This document shows positions 35,301 through 42,425 of a DNA stretch of 64,000 nucleotides, one piece after another. The notes beneath the pieces are model-generated. The model searched no databases. It saw only the letters and a list, made by a program, of their open reading frames with translations, and was not told where the DNA came from. Origin of the DNA: Miltoncostaea sp050250915 (lineage in GTDB: Bacteria > Actinomycetota > Thermoleophilia > Miltoncostaeales > Miltoncostaeaceae); NCBI GenBank assembly GCA_050250915.1, contig JBFWNT010000009.1, positions 1 through 64,000 on the forward strand, in the 5' to 3' direction. Numbering within the stretch: the first letter of the stretch is position 1; every line of letters starts with the position of its first letter. The translations under genes were made by a program, and so were the position numbers.

Positions 35301-37024
35301 CCCAGGGCAACCTCCGGGTGTGGGACCCGGCGAAGGACCCGCACGGCGCGTCGCCCACCCTCGTCGGGACGTGGCCGGCCGGCGTCGACGGCCTGGCCGC
35401 CACGCCGGCCGGCTACGTGACCGGCGGCAACGACGGCGCCGTCGTCCTGTTCCCCGGGCGCGACGAACCGGGGCCTCCTGAGCGGGTCGCCAGCGTGAAG
35501 GGTCGCATCTACTACGTGAACGCCGTCCCGGGCCGCGAGCAGGTCACCCTCACGTCGGAGAGCGGCGCATACCTGGTCGGGCTGAGGGACCACCGGGTCC
35601 AGCCCATCCCCGACGGCTTCAGGGACGCGGTGGCCGACCCGGCGGGGAACGGCTACTTCGTCGTGACGGGTCCCGGCGACCTGGAGCACGTGGGCGGGTC
35701 GTCCACGGCGACTCTGATCAAGACCGATGCCGAGGGGCAGCGGCTCTCGCTCAGCCCGGACGGAACGCTCCTCGCCGTCGGCACGGCAGCGGGCCTCGAG
35801 GTCTTCCGGCTCGGGCCGCGACCGACTCGCGTGTTCTCGAGCGCCGACAAGGACGGCGTCAACGACGTCGCATGGTCCCCCGACAGCTCCCGGGTCGAGA
35901 CGGCGGGCGGAAGCGGCGCCGTCCGCATCTTCTCTCGCGACGGGCGGCTGCTGTCGGTTCTGATCGGGCACTCGGGTGCGGCCCTCGGAGCCGCCTGGAA
36001 CGGAGCAAGGAGCGCCGTCAGCGTCGGTACGGACGGTTCGATCCGGGAGTGGGACGCGACGGCCGGCGTGGAGAACCGCCTGGCGGGACGCACGCCGGCA
36101 TACACCGGCGGCATCGCGTTCGACGGGAAGGGCTCCCGGATCACCATCGTCGGCCTCGACTCCTCCGTGGAGCGATGGATTCCCGGCGGGTCCGCCACCA
36201 CACCCGTGCTGCCGGCGATCCCCGGAGGGAGCGCCTACTCGGCCCAGGTCCAGGGAGGACTCGTCGCCGCCGGCGTCTACGGCGCCGGTGGAGAGGTCGT
36301 CGTGCGCGATGCCTCCGGTCAGGTGCTCGCCGACGCGCGGTTCCCGAACGACTCGCCCCAAGGGGTGGCGCTGGATCCGAGCAACCGACGCGTGGCCGCC
36401 GCGCTCACCCCCAGCGGACGGGTCGTGACGATCGATCTCACACCCGGAGCGAAGCCCCACACCGTCGGTCGACACGCGGGCGGCGCAGGCGCCGTCGCCT
36501 TCAGTCCCGACGGCCAGACGCTGGCGAGCGGCGGGCTGGACGGCGCCGTGAAGGTGTGGGGCGGGCCAGGCGGCGCGCGCACGCTCGGGACGCACGACGG
36601 CCAGGTGTCAACGCTCGCCTTCAGCCCCGATGGTCGCTGGCTGGCATCGGGCGGCGGCGACAAGACGGTGCGCGTCTGGGACCTCACCGGGAAGGAGCCG
36701 GTCCGCATCATCCGCAGCCATCAGGACGCCGTGCTGGCGGTGACGTTCGCCGGCGACGACCGAGTCGTGTCGGCAGGCGCCGACGCCGTCCGCGTCACGG
36801 ACTGGCGACGCGGGGTCACCCTCCTGACCATCCCGCAGCCCGCCAACGCTGTGACCGTGGCCGGCGCCGCCCCTGAGATCGCCTGGTACGGCACGGACAA
36901 CGTCATCCACGAGATGACCTGCGACGTCTGCGGCTCGATCGCCGACACCCAGGCCGCGGCCCGGGAGCGGACGACGCGTGACCTGACCCAGGCCGAGAAG
37001 ACCGACTTCCACGTCGGCGACTAA
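32327..37024 (+). CDS. Ser/Thr kinase - TIR-like - nSTAND NTPase - transmembrane - WD40 signalling protein
   Basis: A 1565-residue modular protein. Kinase domain about 30-290: G-loop GRGGMGVVYRA, Lys66 in ALKLIGG, HRD at 159-161, DFG at 182-184. A TIR-like domain (about 299-430) is marked by YDVALLVAPEDRAAAEPLA, CAVLVGRGGLGDWARDGL and LVLVLLPGAPDPGD, but lacks the Glu expected of NAD-cleaving TIRs. The nSTAND1 NTPase (about 440-870) starts PYRGLEAFREEDAALYFGRE, with Walker A GPSGSGKS at 479-486 and Walker B Asp near 569. One transmembrane helix lies at about 884-906, then WD40 repeats to the end (FSPDG..LASGG motifs). It is first in a five-gene operon. Family knowledge suggests a stimulus-gated ATPase switch; the trigger and output are unknown. 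A TATAAG -10-like element lies at 32290. Confidence 0.92.
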   Translation: MDQGSVGGIGGSDTVHTRGDGPRPAEELPPGTVVGGYEIEAVAGRGGMGVVYRARDLKLGRTVALKLIGGARTEDAGHRARFIRESLTAASIEHPSVLPIYQAGDDDGRLYIAMRFVEGASLAELIADAPGGLPPGRAARIVAQAADGLDAAHSRRLVHRDVKPGNILIADPDGEEHVYLADFGLTTGGDAVHGEGWTGTLAYLAPEQIRGETLDPRTDVYALGCVLFHALTGRPPFDGADEQAVLDAHLQARPPVPSEVVPGLPPALDDVVRRAMAKRPEDRFRTAGEMGRAALAARYDVALLVAPEDRAAAEPLAAGLQASDVLPLVAVAGEPRAAEGIRASGACAVLVGRGGLGDWARDGLAAARAVADRDRAFRLVLVLLPGAPDPGDPALAYMADQPWVDLRAGAGDALAAGDVIRALRGADVPAGLPAEEGVAPYRGLEAFREEDAALYFGREQDVARVLQRLQVSRFVAVVGPSGSGKSSLVQAGLLPALRRDGAPTAGWRVLEMVPGARPLSALAAQLAHLPGAAAPSPADLGADERTLDMATARALEGRPADDRVLLVVDQLEEAFTLCQDAGERAALLGNLVYAATIPGGRTVVVITMRADFYHRLAEHPALRGMVASQQVLLGPLDARNLRRAIEEPARRCGLELEPGLTRRILTDVADRPGTLPLMEHVLLEIWQRRRGRMLTLEAYADSGGVEGALARRANEVYGAMGPERQAVARRVLLRLTQPGEGTEDTRRRATRAELVTRPGEEAEVDAVVGSLAEARLLTTGTDEATGEPVVDVTHEALIRGWPELRGWINDSREQLLLERRLSTAATDWDAGDRDEGQLYRGAPLAQWDGRDESGLNELERGFLAASRERVERERATRRRRTRITIGALAAVAAVIAAIAIFAFVQRNDATDQRDLATSRQLAGSSTLARPSDPELATLLGESAYATSPTVEAEESLRQAVHDSKIRAALRIPDEQAVSVAAMPGGRVAAVTAQGNLRVWDPAKDPHGASPTLVGTWPAGVDGLAATPAGYVTGGNDGAVVLFPGRDEPGPPERVASVKGRIYYVNAVPGREQVTLTSESGAYLVGLRDHRVQPIPDGFRDAVADPAGNGYFVVTGPGDLEHVGGSSTATLIKTDAEGQRLSLSPDGTLLAVGTAAGLEVFRLGPRPTRVFSSADKDGVNDVAWSPDSSRVETAGGSGAVRIFSRDGRLLSVLIGHSGAALGAAWNGARSAVSVGTDGSIREWDATAGVENRLAGRTPAYTGGIAFDGKGSRITIVGLDSSVERWIPGGSATTPVLPAIPGGSAYSAQVQGGLVAAGVYGAGGEVVVRDASGQVLADARFPNDSPQGVALDPSNRRVAAALTPSGRVVTIDLTPGAKPHTVGRHAGGAGAVAFSPDGQTLASGGLDGAVKVWGGPGGARTLGTHDGQVSTLAFSPDGRWLASGGGDKTVRVWDLTGKEPVRIIRSHQDAVLAVTFAGDDRVVSAGADAVRVTDWRRGVTLLTIPQPANAVTVAGAAPEIAWYGTDNVIHEMTCDVCGSIADTQAAARERTTRDLTQAEKTDFHVGD

Positions 37025-37037
37025 CGAGGAGGAGCGA

Positions 37038-37748
37038 GTGCCGAAAAGCGTCCTCGAGCGGCTGAAGTACCTGCGGGAGACCTTCGGCTCCTCGCTCCCC
37101 CGGTCTGCGCCCGAAAAACCAGCAGCAGTTGAGGCTGCGCTCGACAAGGGAGAAGCCGTGGCCGAGAAACCGACTGGTCCCCCGGCTTGGCAGCAATTCA
37201 ATCGGTACGAGCAAGGCGACGACGGAACGGCTCCGCCGGACTCGTCGATACTCAAGGGCGCTCCGGCCGAGGTAGACCCGAGCGAGACGATCGTGCTGCA
37301 GGGGTACTCGGGCCCCACGCTCATGGTTCGGCGGGCGCTCGAGTTCATCGCGATCGCCAAACGAAACGCGTTTCCCGGCGCCGAGCGACTCAAGCAAGAG
37401 GTCGAGCGCCTCGCGAACCCTGCGGAAACCCACATCCGGCGGATCTACCTGACGGCCAGCTTCGACCGGTACGTCGACTTCCACGTGAGCTGCCTGGTCG
37501 GCTGGCGATACGAGGCGAGCTCAGCACGTCAAGACGCGATAACCGTTTGGTTGCGTGCCTTCGACACGGGCCAGGTCCCCATCACGTACAGGGTCATCCA
37601 AGAAACGAGGATCGGGGGGGCGACCTTCCTCGGTGGCGAACTGCTCGACGACTACTTCAACCAGGCCGGCTCGCAGACCGGCGTATGGGGGAGCCAGGCC
37701 GGAGGGAACCTCGGCAACAAGCCGTGGACCCGAACAACCGGATGCTGA
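37038..37748 (+). CDS. Unknown 236-aa protein with Ser/Thr/Cys-containing C-terminal tail
   Basis: No family recognised. The GTG start has a strong GAGGAGG site and lies 13 bases after the kinase gene. Residues 1-75 are low-complexity and charged; 80-205 look folded (TLMVRRALEFIAIAKRNAFPGAERL, IYLTASFDRYVDFHVSCLVGWRYE). The tail after the DYFNQ segment is Gly-, Asn-, Ser- and Thr-rich and ends in TRTTGC, with Cys as the last residue. GC is clearly lower than around: I count 62-63% in two 60-base blocks against 77% in the kinase gene. It precedes an APH-fold kinase and a HopA1 gene, so it may be their substrate, even a long-leader peptide precursor; that is inference. Confidence 0.75.
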   Translation: MPKSVLERLKYLRETFGSSLPRSAPEKPAAVEAALDKGEAVAEKPTGPPAWQQFNRYEQGDDGTAPPDSSILKGAPAEVDPSETIVLQGYSGPTLMVRRALEFIAIAKRNAFPGAERLKQEVERLANPAETHIRRIYLTASFDRYVDFHVSCLVGWRYEASSARQDAITVWLRAFDTGQVPITYRVIQETRIGGATFLGGELLDDYFNQAGSQTGVWGSQAGGNLGNKPWTRTTGC

Positions 37749-37758
37749 CCGACCCGTC

Positions 37759-38727
37759 GTGAACGCCGCGGGCCCGAGCCGGCACCTCACCTCCCATCGC
37801 GAGGGCCTCCCCGGCCCCGCGTTCGTAAAGCGCCCGCGCAGCCCCGCCCGCCGGGAGGACCTGCTGCGCGAGGCGGCGGTCTACGGCGTGTTGCGGGACC
37901 GGTGTCCCGCGACCGCCGCGCGGGTCCCGGGCCGCGCGCGCTGGAACGCGGTGGGGGGCGAGCTCGAGATGGACCGGGTGCCGGGCGTGACCCTCACGGA
38001 CCACGTCGCGGCCACGGGCGTCCTCGACCCCGTCGTGGCCGCAGCGGTCGGGACGGCGGTCGGCGAGCTCCACGCCGAGAGTGCCGGCCCCACGGCTCAT
38101 GGCCCCACCTCCGACTGGATGCGGCACGGGGTGGGCATCGTCCGGCCCACCCCCGCAGGGGTCCGGCTGATGAGCACCGGCGAGATCGCGCTGCTGAAGC
38201 GGCTGCAGCGCGACGAGGAACTGGAGGCGCGTCTCAGGGACCTCGCCCCGGACGCGTCCGGCACCCTCGTCCACGGGGACCTCCGGTGGGCCAACGTGCT
38301 CGTCACGCCGGCGGGCGAGCCGGCCGTCCGACTGGTCGACTGGGAGATGGGCGGCGCCGGCGAGCCGGCGTGGGACGCCGGCTGCTTCGCAGCCGCCTGC
38401 GTCAGCGCGTGGCTGTGCTCCATTCCGGCCGTCCCCGGCGTGACCTCCGAGCGCCTCGCGGTGGAGGCCGAGCTCCCCATCGAGATCCTCTGGCCCGGTC
38501 TCGGCGCGTTCTGGACGGCGTACGGGGACGCCGCTACACGACCGCAGCCCGATGCCTGGCGCACGCGCTGCGCGCAGCTCACCGCCGTCCGCCTGGTGTA
38601 CATGGCCTTCGAGTTCGCGCAGCTCGACGCGGTCCTGCGGCAAGTGCCCGTCATGCACCTCCAGGTCGCGAGGAACCTGCTCGCCGGCCCGGTCCCCGCG
38701 GCACACGAGCTCCTGGGGATGACGTGA
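37759..38727 (+). CDS. APH-family phosphotransferase
   Basis: A 322-residue protein of the aminoglycoside phosphotransferase fold. The catalytic loop HGDLRWANVLV has Asp174 and Asn179, and the metal-binding Asp194 lies in RLVDWEMGG. Helical C-terminal part 210-322. The GTG start is 10 bases after the upstream stop; its own stop overlaps the HopA1 gene start (GTGA). Known parallels: APH-like TvaC in thioviridamide and LxmK in class V lanthipeptide pathways phosphorylate Ser/Thr of a peptide, and a HopA1-like partner removes the phosphate. I infer a similar peptide or protein kinase role; antibiotic inactivation is a less likely alternative given the neighbours. Confidence 0.85.
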   Translation: MNAAGPSRHLTSHREGLPGPAFVKRPRSPARREDLLREAAVYGVLRDRCPATAARVPGRARWNAVGGELEMDRVPGVTLTDHVAATGVLDPVVAAAVGTAVGELHAESAGPTAHGPTSDWMRHGVGIVRPTPAGVRLMSTGEIALLKRLQRDEELEARLRDLAPDASGTLVHGDLRWANVLVTPAGEPAVRLVDWEMGGAGEPAWDAGCFAAACVSAWLCSIPAVPGVTSERLAVEAELPIEILWPGLGAFWTAYGDAATRPQPDAWRTRCAQLTAVRLVYMAFEFAQLDAVLRQVPVMHLQVARNLLAGPVPAAHELLGMT

Positions 38728-39746
38728 CGCCTCCGCCGGATCCCGACCACGCGGTGGCGATCGCCGACGCGCTCGGCGCGCTGGAGGTCCAGTGGCCCGC
38801 AGGCCACTCGTGGATGGGGGCCGCAGAGCCGCTTCCCGAGGTCGTCCGGCGGCTCGCCGACCGGGAGGGGGTCCGGCGCGCGCTCGTCGGCAGCATCGGG
38901 ATGCGCCTCTACGACGCATTCTTCACCCAGGGCCGGCCCTGTCCGGTCACAGCTCCATCGCCGGAGGGCGGGGAACGCACCCTCTCCAACGGGCTCGCCG
39001 CCGCGAACTCGAGCACCGGCTACCTGGAGGCGGGGTGGGAAGTGATCGCGCACGATGACGGGCGCTGGGTCGTCCGGCGGGGCGGCCTCCGGCTCTGGGT
39101 GACCCCCGAGGACGTCGTCTGCCCGGACGGCCCCCCGGCGATCGGGGACGTCGTGGCCCTCCGCCACACGGGCGACGCGCCGGCGCTCGCGCCCGGCTTC
39201 TACATCGCGCGCGGCGACTGCGGGTTCCCGACCGGGCTCGTCGACCGCGTGTACCTCGACCTGTGCCGGGAGGGCGCCGTGGCGTTCATCCGCGAGGCCA
39301 CACGGCGGTTGAACCGCACCGGGCTCCCGTTCACGGCGAAGGTCGTCGACACTCCAGCCGGCTTCGACCGGCGCGACGCGGCCGTGCTCTACTTCGCGCG
39401 ACGCGACCGCGAGCGCGCGCTCGAGACCGCCGAGGACCTTGCCCGTGCCCTGGCGCCGTTCCTGGAGGGGGGCACCCCCGCGATGACGCTGCCCCTCTCC
39501 CCCGGTGTGGCCTTCGCGGAGGACCCGGGTGGCGAGGAGAGCTTCGGCGCTCATCGCTGCCTCCTCATCGCCGACGCGGCCGTGACCGCCGCGGAGCGCG
39601 GCCTGGACGACCTCGATGCTCGGCTCGCGCTCGTGCGCGACCGCTTCGCCGAGGCGGGGACCAGCGTCGAGGCGCCGTATCTCGGACCGCCTTCCGACGG
39701 CGTACCCCACCCCCTGGCACTGCTCGATCCTGGAGTCCGCGCATGA
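38724..39746 (+). CDS. HopA1 effector-family protein (putative phospho-Ser/Thr lyase)
   Basis: A 340-residue protein with the HopA1-family course: NGLAAANSSTGYLEAGWEVIAHDDGRWVVRRGGLRLWV near 80-125, then PGFYIARGD in the middle and RRLNRTGLPFTAKVVDTPAGFDRRDAAVLYF near 190-220, ending in GEESFGAHRCLLIADA. HopA1 is a Pseudomonas type III effector; bacterial chromosomal homologues paired with APH-like kinases (TvaD, LxmY) act in Ser/Thr dehydration of peptides. It overlaps the APH gene by four bases and the next gene by four bases, so the three proteins are made together. The beta-elimination role is inferred from these parallels. Confidence 0.82.
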   Translation: MTPPPDPDHAVAIADALGALEVQWPAGHSWMGAAEPLPEVVRRLADREGVRRALVGSIGMRLYDAFFTQGRPCPVTAPSPEGGERTLSNGLAAANSSTGYLEAGWEVIAHDDGRWVVRRGGLRLWVTPEDVVCPDGPPAIGDVVALRHTGDAPALAPGFYIARGDCGFPTGLVDRVYLDLCREGAVAFIREATRRLNRTGLPFTAKVVDTPAGFDRRDAAVLYFARRDRERALETAEDLARALAPFLEGGTPAMTLPLSPGVAFAEDPGGEESFGAHRCLLIADAAVTAAERGLDDLDARLALVRDRFAEAGTSVEAPYLGPPSDGVPHPLALLDPGVRA

Positions 39747-40582
39747 CGGTGCCCATCCACCTCGCCCTCGTCGTCGAGGCCCCGCAGATCCCGACGCGCA
39801 CGGTCATGGAGATCGCCGCGGCGCTGCAACGGCAGCTCATCAGGGACGTCGCGCCGATCTGGGGGGTGTACGCGACGCTCGACGCGTTCGCGTCACTCGA
39901 GGATGTGCCCCCCGGTTATTGGCCGATCCTGGTGGGCGACCACTTCCCGGGGGTCGAGCCTCTCGGGGTCCACCAGGATCACAACGGACAGCCGTTCGCG
40001 CTCGTCGAGGCAAGCCGGAGCTGGTCGCTCACCGCGAGCCACGAGGTGATCGAGATGGTGATCGATCCCTGGGGCAACCGCACGGTGCCGGGGGGGTCGC
40101 CGATGGCCGGCCAGGGCCTGGTGGAGATCATCGTGGAGGTCTGCGATCCGCCCGGTGACGCCCAGTGGGCCTACACCGTCAACGGCTACCTGATGTCCGA
40201 CTTCGTCACCCCCGCCTACTACGACCCGGTCGGCGCGCCGGGGGTCCGCTACAGCTTCACGGGAGCGGTGACGAGTCCTCGCGAGATCCTCGACGGCGGG
40301 TACATGTCGTGGCGCGACCCGGCGAGCGGGGAGTGGTGGCAGGGCATCCGGACCGGCGGTCGCGACCTCGTGTTCCGCAACATCGGGCGGCTCGACGAGG
40401 ACGGCCGGCCCATGCGCGAACGGATCGACCAGTTCACGCCCATGACCCAGCTCTTCACGGGGACGTCGGACACCGACCCGGCGCTGGTGAACGCGCGTGA
40501 GCGGCTCGGCAGCACGCACGACGCCGCCCGGGCGAAGGCCGAGGCCGTACGCGGCCGGATGCGCGATCTGGGCCTGATCTGA
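39743..40582 (+). CDS. Putative zinc-binding HExxE protein, 279 aa
   Basis: No named family recognised. SWSLTASHEVIEMVIDPWGN contains HEVIE at residues 100-104, and a second acidic segment IIVEVCDPPGD follows about 35 residues later, then YTVNGYLMSDFVTPAYYDP. The pattern SHE(L/V)xExxxDP plus a later EVxDP recalls uncharacterised zincin-like bacterial proteins. There is no signal peptide or membrane helix. It is the last gene of the five-gene operon, its ATG overlapping the HopA1 stop. If the operon modifies a peptide, this could be its leader peptidase; that is a guess. A CCTAGGGGGC element follows 29 bases after the stop. Confidence 0.7.
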   Translation: MTVPIHLALVVEAPQIPTRTVMEIAAALQRQLIRDVAPIWGVYATLDAFASLEDVPPGYWPILVGDHFPGVEPLGVHQDHNGQPFALVEASRSWSLTASHEVIEMVIDPWGNRTVPGGSPMAGQGLVEIIVEVCDPPGDAQWAYTVNGYLMSDFVTPAYYDPVGAPGVRYSFTGAVTSPREILDGGYMSWRDPASGEWWQGIRTGGRDLVFRNIGRLDEDGRPMRERIDQFTPMTQLFTGTSDTDPALVNARERLGSTHDAARAKAEAVRGRMRDLGLI

Positions 40583-40656
40583 GATCCGCCAGCGGTGTGG
40601 CCCGTCGAGCCCTAGGGGGCGTGGCCGGCCCCAGCTGACGAGGCGAGCATGCGGTC

Positions 40657-42060
40657 GTGGACGCATCCGCCATCCATCGGGGGACCTCCCCCACCGCCGT
40701 CGCCGTCGTGGATGACCACGGCTACTGGACGCGGACGGAGCTGGACGAGGCCTGCGGTCGGGTGGCCGACGGGCTGACGGAACTCGGGGTGCGTCGAGGG
40801 GACCGGGTTGGGGTGGCGCTCCCGGACGGGCGGGAGGCCGCGGCGGCACTGCTGGGGGCGATGCGCGTCGGCGCGATCGCGGTGCCGCTCGACCCGCTGT
40901 GGCCGGCGGCGACGCGGGCGGCGGTCGTGGCGGCCTGCGCGCCGCGCCTCGTCGTCGACCGCCCCGGCATGCTGGACGGGGGGACACCGCGCCCGGTCTC
41001 CCCCGTCCGGGCCTGTGCGTCGCGGGCCGGCGACCCCGCGCTGATCGTGTCGACCTCCGGGTCGACCGGGCGGCCGAAGGGCGTGGTGCACACGCGCGCC
41101 GGCCTGGCGCCGGAAGGGCCGAACTGGCTGCGCGACGGGATCGGGACCGGCCCGGGGGACCGCGTGCTCGCGGTGGCGCGGACGGCGACGGCGCTCGGGT
41201 CCTTCATCGGCCTGCTGCGACCGCTCGGGGCGGGCGCGGCGGCGGTGCTGACCTGCCGGCGGCCCACGCCGCGGGGGACGCTGGAGCTGGTCGCCCGCGC
41301 CGGCGTGACCGTGCTGGCCGCGGTGCCGATGCACTGGGCGCAGATCGCGGCGGCGCTGCGGCACGAGCCGCGCCTCGCCGACCACCTCGCGGGCCTGCGG
41401 GCGGCCGTTTCGTCGGGGGACCGGCTGCCCGCCGGCCTGCGGGCCGAGCTCGCGCGCCACGGCGTGCCGATCATCGACGCGCTCGGCGCCTCCGAGTGCG
41501 GCGACGTGTACCTGTGGGGCGAGCGCGACGGCGTGCTCGACCGCGTCGCCCCCGACGTGGACGTGCGGCTCGACGGGGGCTCCGAGGGCCGCATCCTGGT
41601 GCGCACGCCCCGGACGGCCGCCGGCTACTGGGACCGCCCCGACCTGACCGCCGCCCTCCACGACGGGGGCTGGACGCGGACCGAGGACGTCGCCGCCCGC
41701 GACGCGCTCGGCGGGCTGCGCCTGCTGGGCCGCTCCGACGACCTGTTCAAGGTGGGCGGCCGGCTCGTGAGCCCCGCCGAGATCGAGGGCGCCCTTTCCG
41801 AGCACCCCATGGTGGCCGAGGCCGCCGTGGTGGGGCGTGCCCACCGGGGCGGGCGCATCCGGCCCGCCGCCTTCGTGGTGCCCGCGCCGTCCGCCGTCGC
41901 GGCCGACCGCGCCGACGGCCTCGCGCGCGAGCTGCGCCGCCACGTGTCGCGGCGTCTGGCGCCCGACCTGGCGCCCACGCGCGTCGACCTGCTCGACGCC
42001 CTCCCGCGGCTCGCGGGCGGCAAGGTCGACCGCCGCGCCCTCGCTGCCGCGGCCGCGTAG
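40657..42060 (+). CDS. AMP-dependent acyl-CoA synthetase/ligase
   Basis: A 467-residue ANL-superfamily enzyme that activates a carboxylic acid as acyl-adenylate. The P-loop STSGSTGRPKGVVHT, the ALGASECGD adenine-binding region, the GWTRTEDVA hinge and the C-terminal LFKVGGRLVSPAEIEGAL and final Lys in LAGGKVDRRAL are present. The protein is shorter than long-chain acyl-CoA synthetases and closest in layout to benzoate- or MenE-type ligases; substrate unknown. A gap of 74 bases with the CCTAGG element separates it from the HopA1 operon, so it may or may not belong to it. GTG start. Confidence 0.85.
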   Translation: MDASAIHRGTSPTAVAVVDDHGYWTRTELDEACGRVADGLTELGVRRGDRVGVALPDGREAAAALLGAMRVGAIAVPLDPLWPAATRAAVVAACAPRLVVDRPGMLDGGTPRPVSPVRACASRAGDPALIVSTSGSTGRPKGVVHTRAGLAPEGPNWLRDGIGTGPGDRVLAVARTATALGSFIGLLRPLGAGAAAVLTCRRPTPRGTLELVARAGVTVLAAVPMHWAQIAAALRHEPRLADHLAGLRAAVSSGDRLPAGLRAELARHGVPIIDALGASECGDVYLWGERDGVLDRVAPDVDVRLDGGSEGRILVRTPRTAAGYWDRPDLTAALHDGGWTRTEDVAARDALGGLRLLGRSDDLFKVGGRLVSPAEIEGALSEHPMVAEAAVVGRAHRGGRIRPAAFVVPAPSAVAADRADGLARELRRHVSRRLAPDLAPTRVDLLDALPRLAGGKVDRRALAAAAA

Positions 42061-42153
42061 GTGAGGCCGGTCGACACCTTGGGCGTCTGGAGCCCGAACC
42101 CGCGCTGGGGTGGACTCGTGGTGCACCGGACACCGGATCACGGGAGGATGATC

Positions 42154-42369
42154 GTGAGCAGCGTTGGAAACCTCGTGGCCGCACGACGGCCCGAGGGGGG
42201 TGGGCGCTCCGACGAGGTGTGGAGCGACGTGGAGCTGCCCGGTTGGCAGGAGTTCGTCGGTGCGCGGGAGCGGTTCTTCGAGGGGCTCCGGCGCCTCGAG
42301 CGGCCCGTGACGCGAGAGCGCGCCGACGAGCACAAGCGCGACGCCGGCGAGGGGCGCACCGAGGCCTGA
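42154..42369 (+). CDS. Hypothetical small charged protein, 71 aa
   Basis: A 71-residue, highly charged protein with a Trp-containing middle (DEVWSDVELPGWQEFVGARERFFEGLRRLERP). No family recognised. The GTG start is chosen because GGGAGG lies six bases before it; an ATG six bases upstream abuts the same site too closely. It sits between the ligase gene and a convincing intrinsic terminator, which supports transcription through it. Confidence 0.5.
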   Translation: MSSVGNLVAARRPEGGGRSDEVWSDVELPGWQEFVGARERFFEGLRRLERPVTRERADEHKRDAGEGRTEA

Positions 42370-42425
42370 GCCGTGCGGGGCCGGTCCCCCCCGATGTCGG
42401 GATTGGGGCGCGGGACCGACGGAGC

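Noticed and set aside
32327..37024. Three separate genes (kinase, ATPase, WD40) split by frameshift
   Set aside because: One frame runs through all domains without interruption and the linkers are short; no internal ribosome site was convincing.
37759..38727. Aminoglycoside resistance gene
   Set aside because: The APH fold alone does not show antibiotic specificity, and coupling to a HopA1 gene points to peptide or protein phosphorylation.
38724..39746. Type III secretion effector
   Set aside because: HopA1 was named from a plant pathogen effector, but no type III secretion gene is present and chromosomal actinobacterial homologues belong to dehydration pairs.
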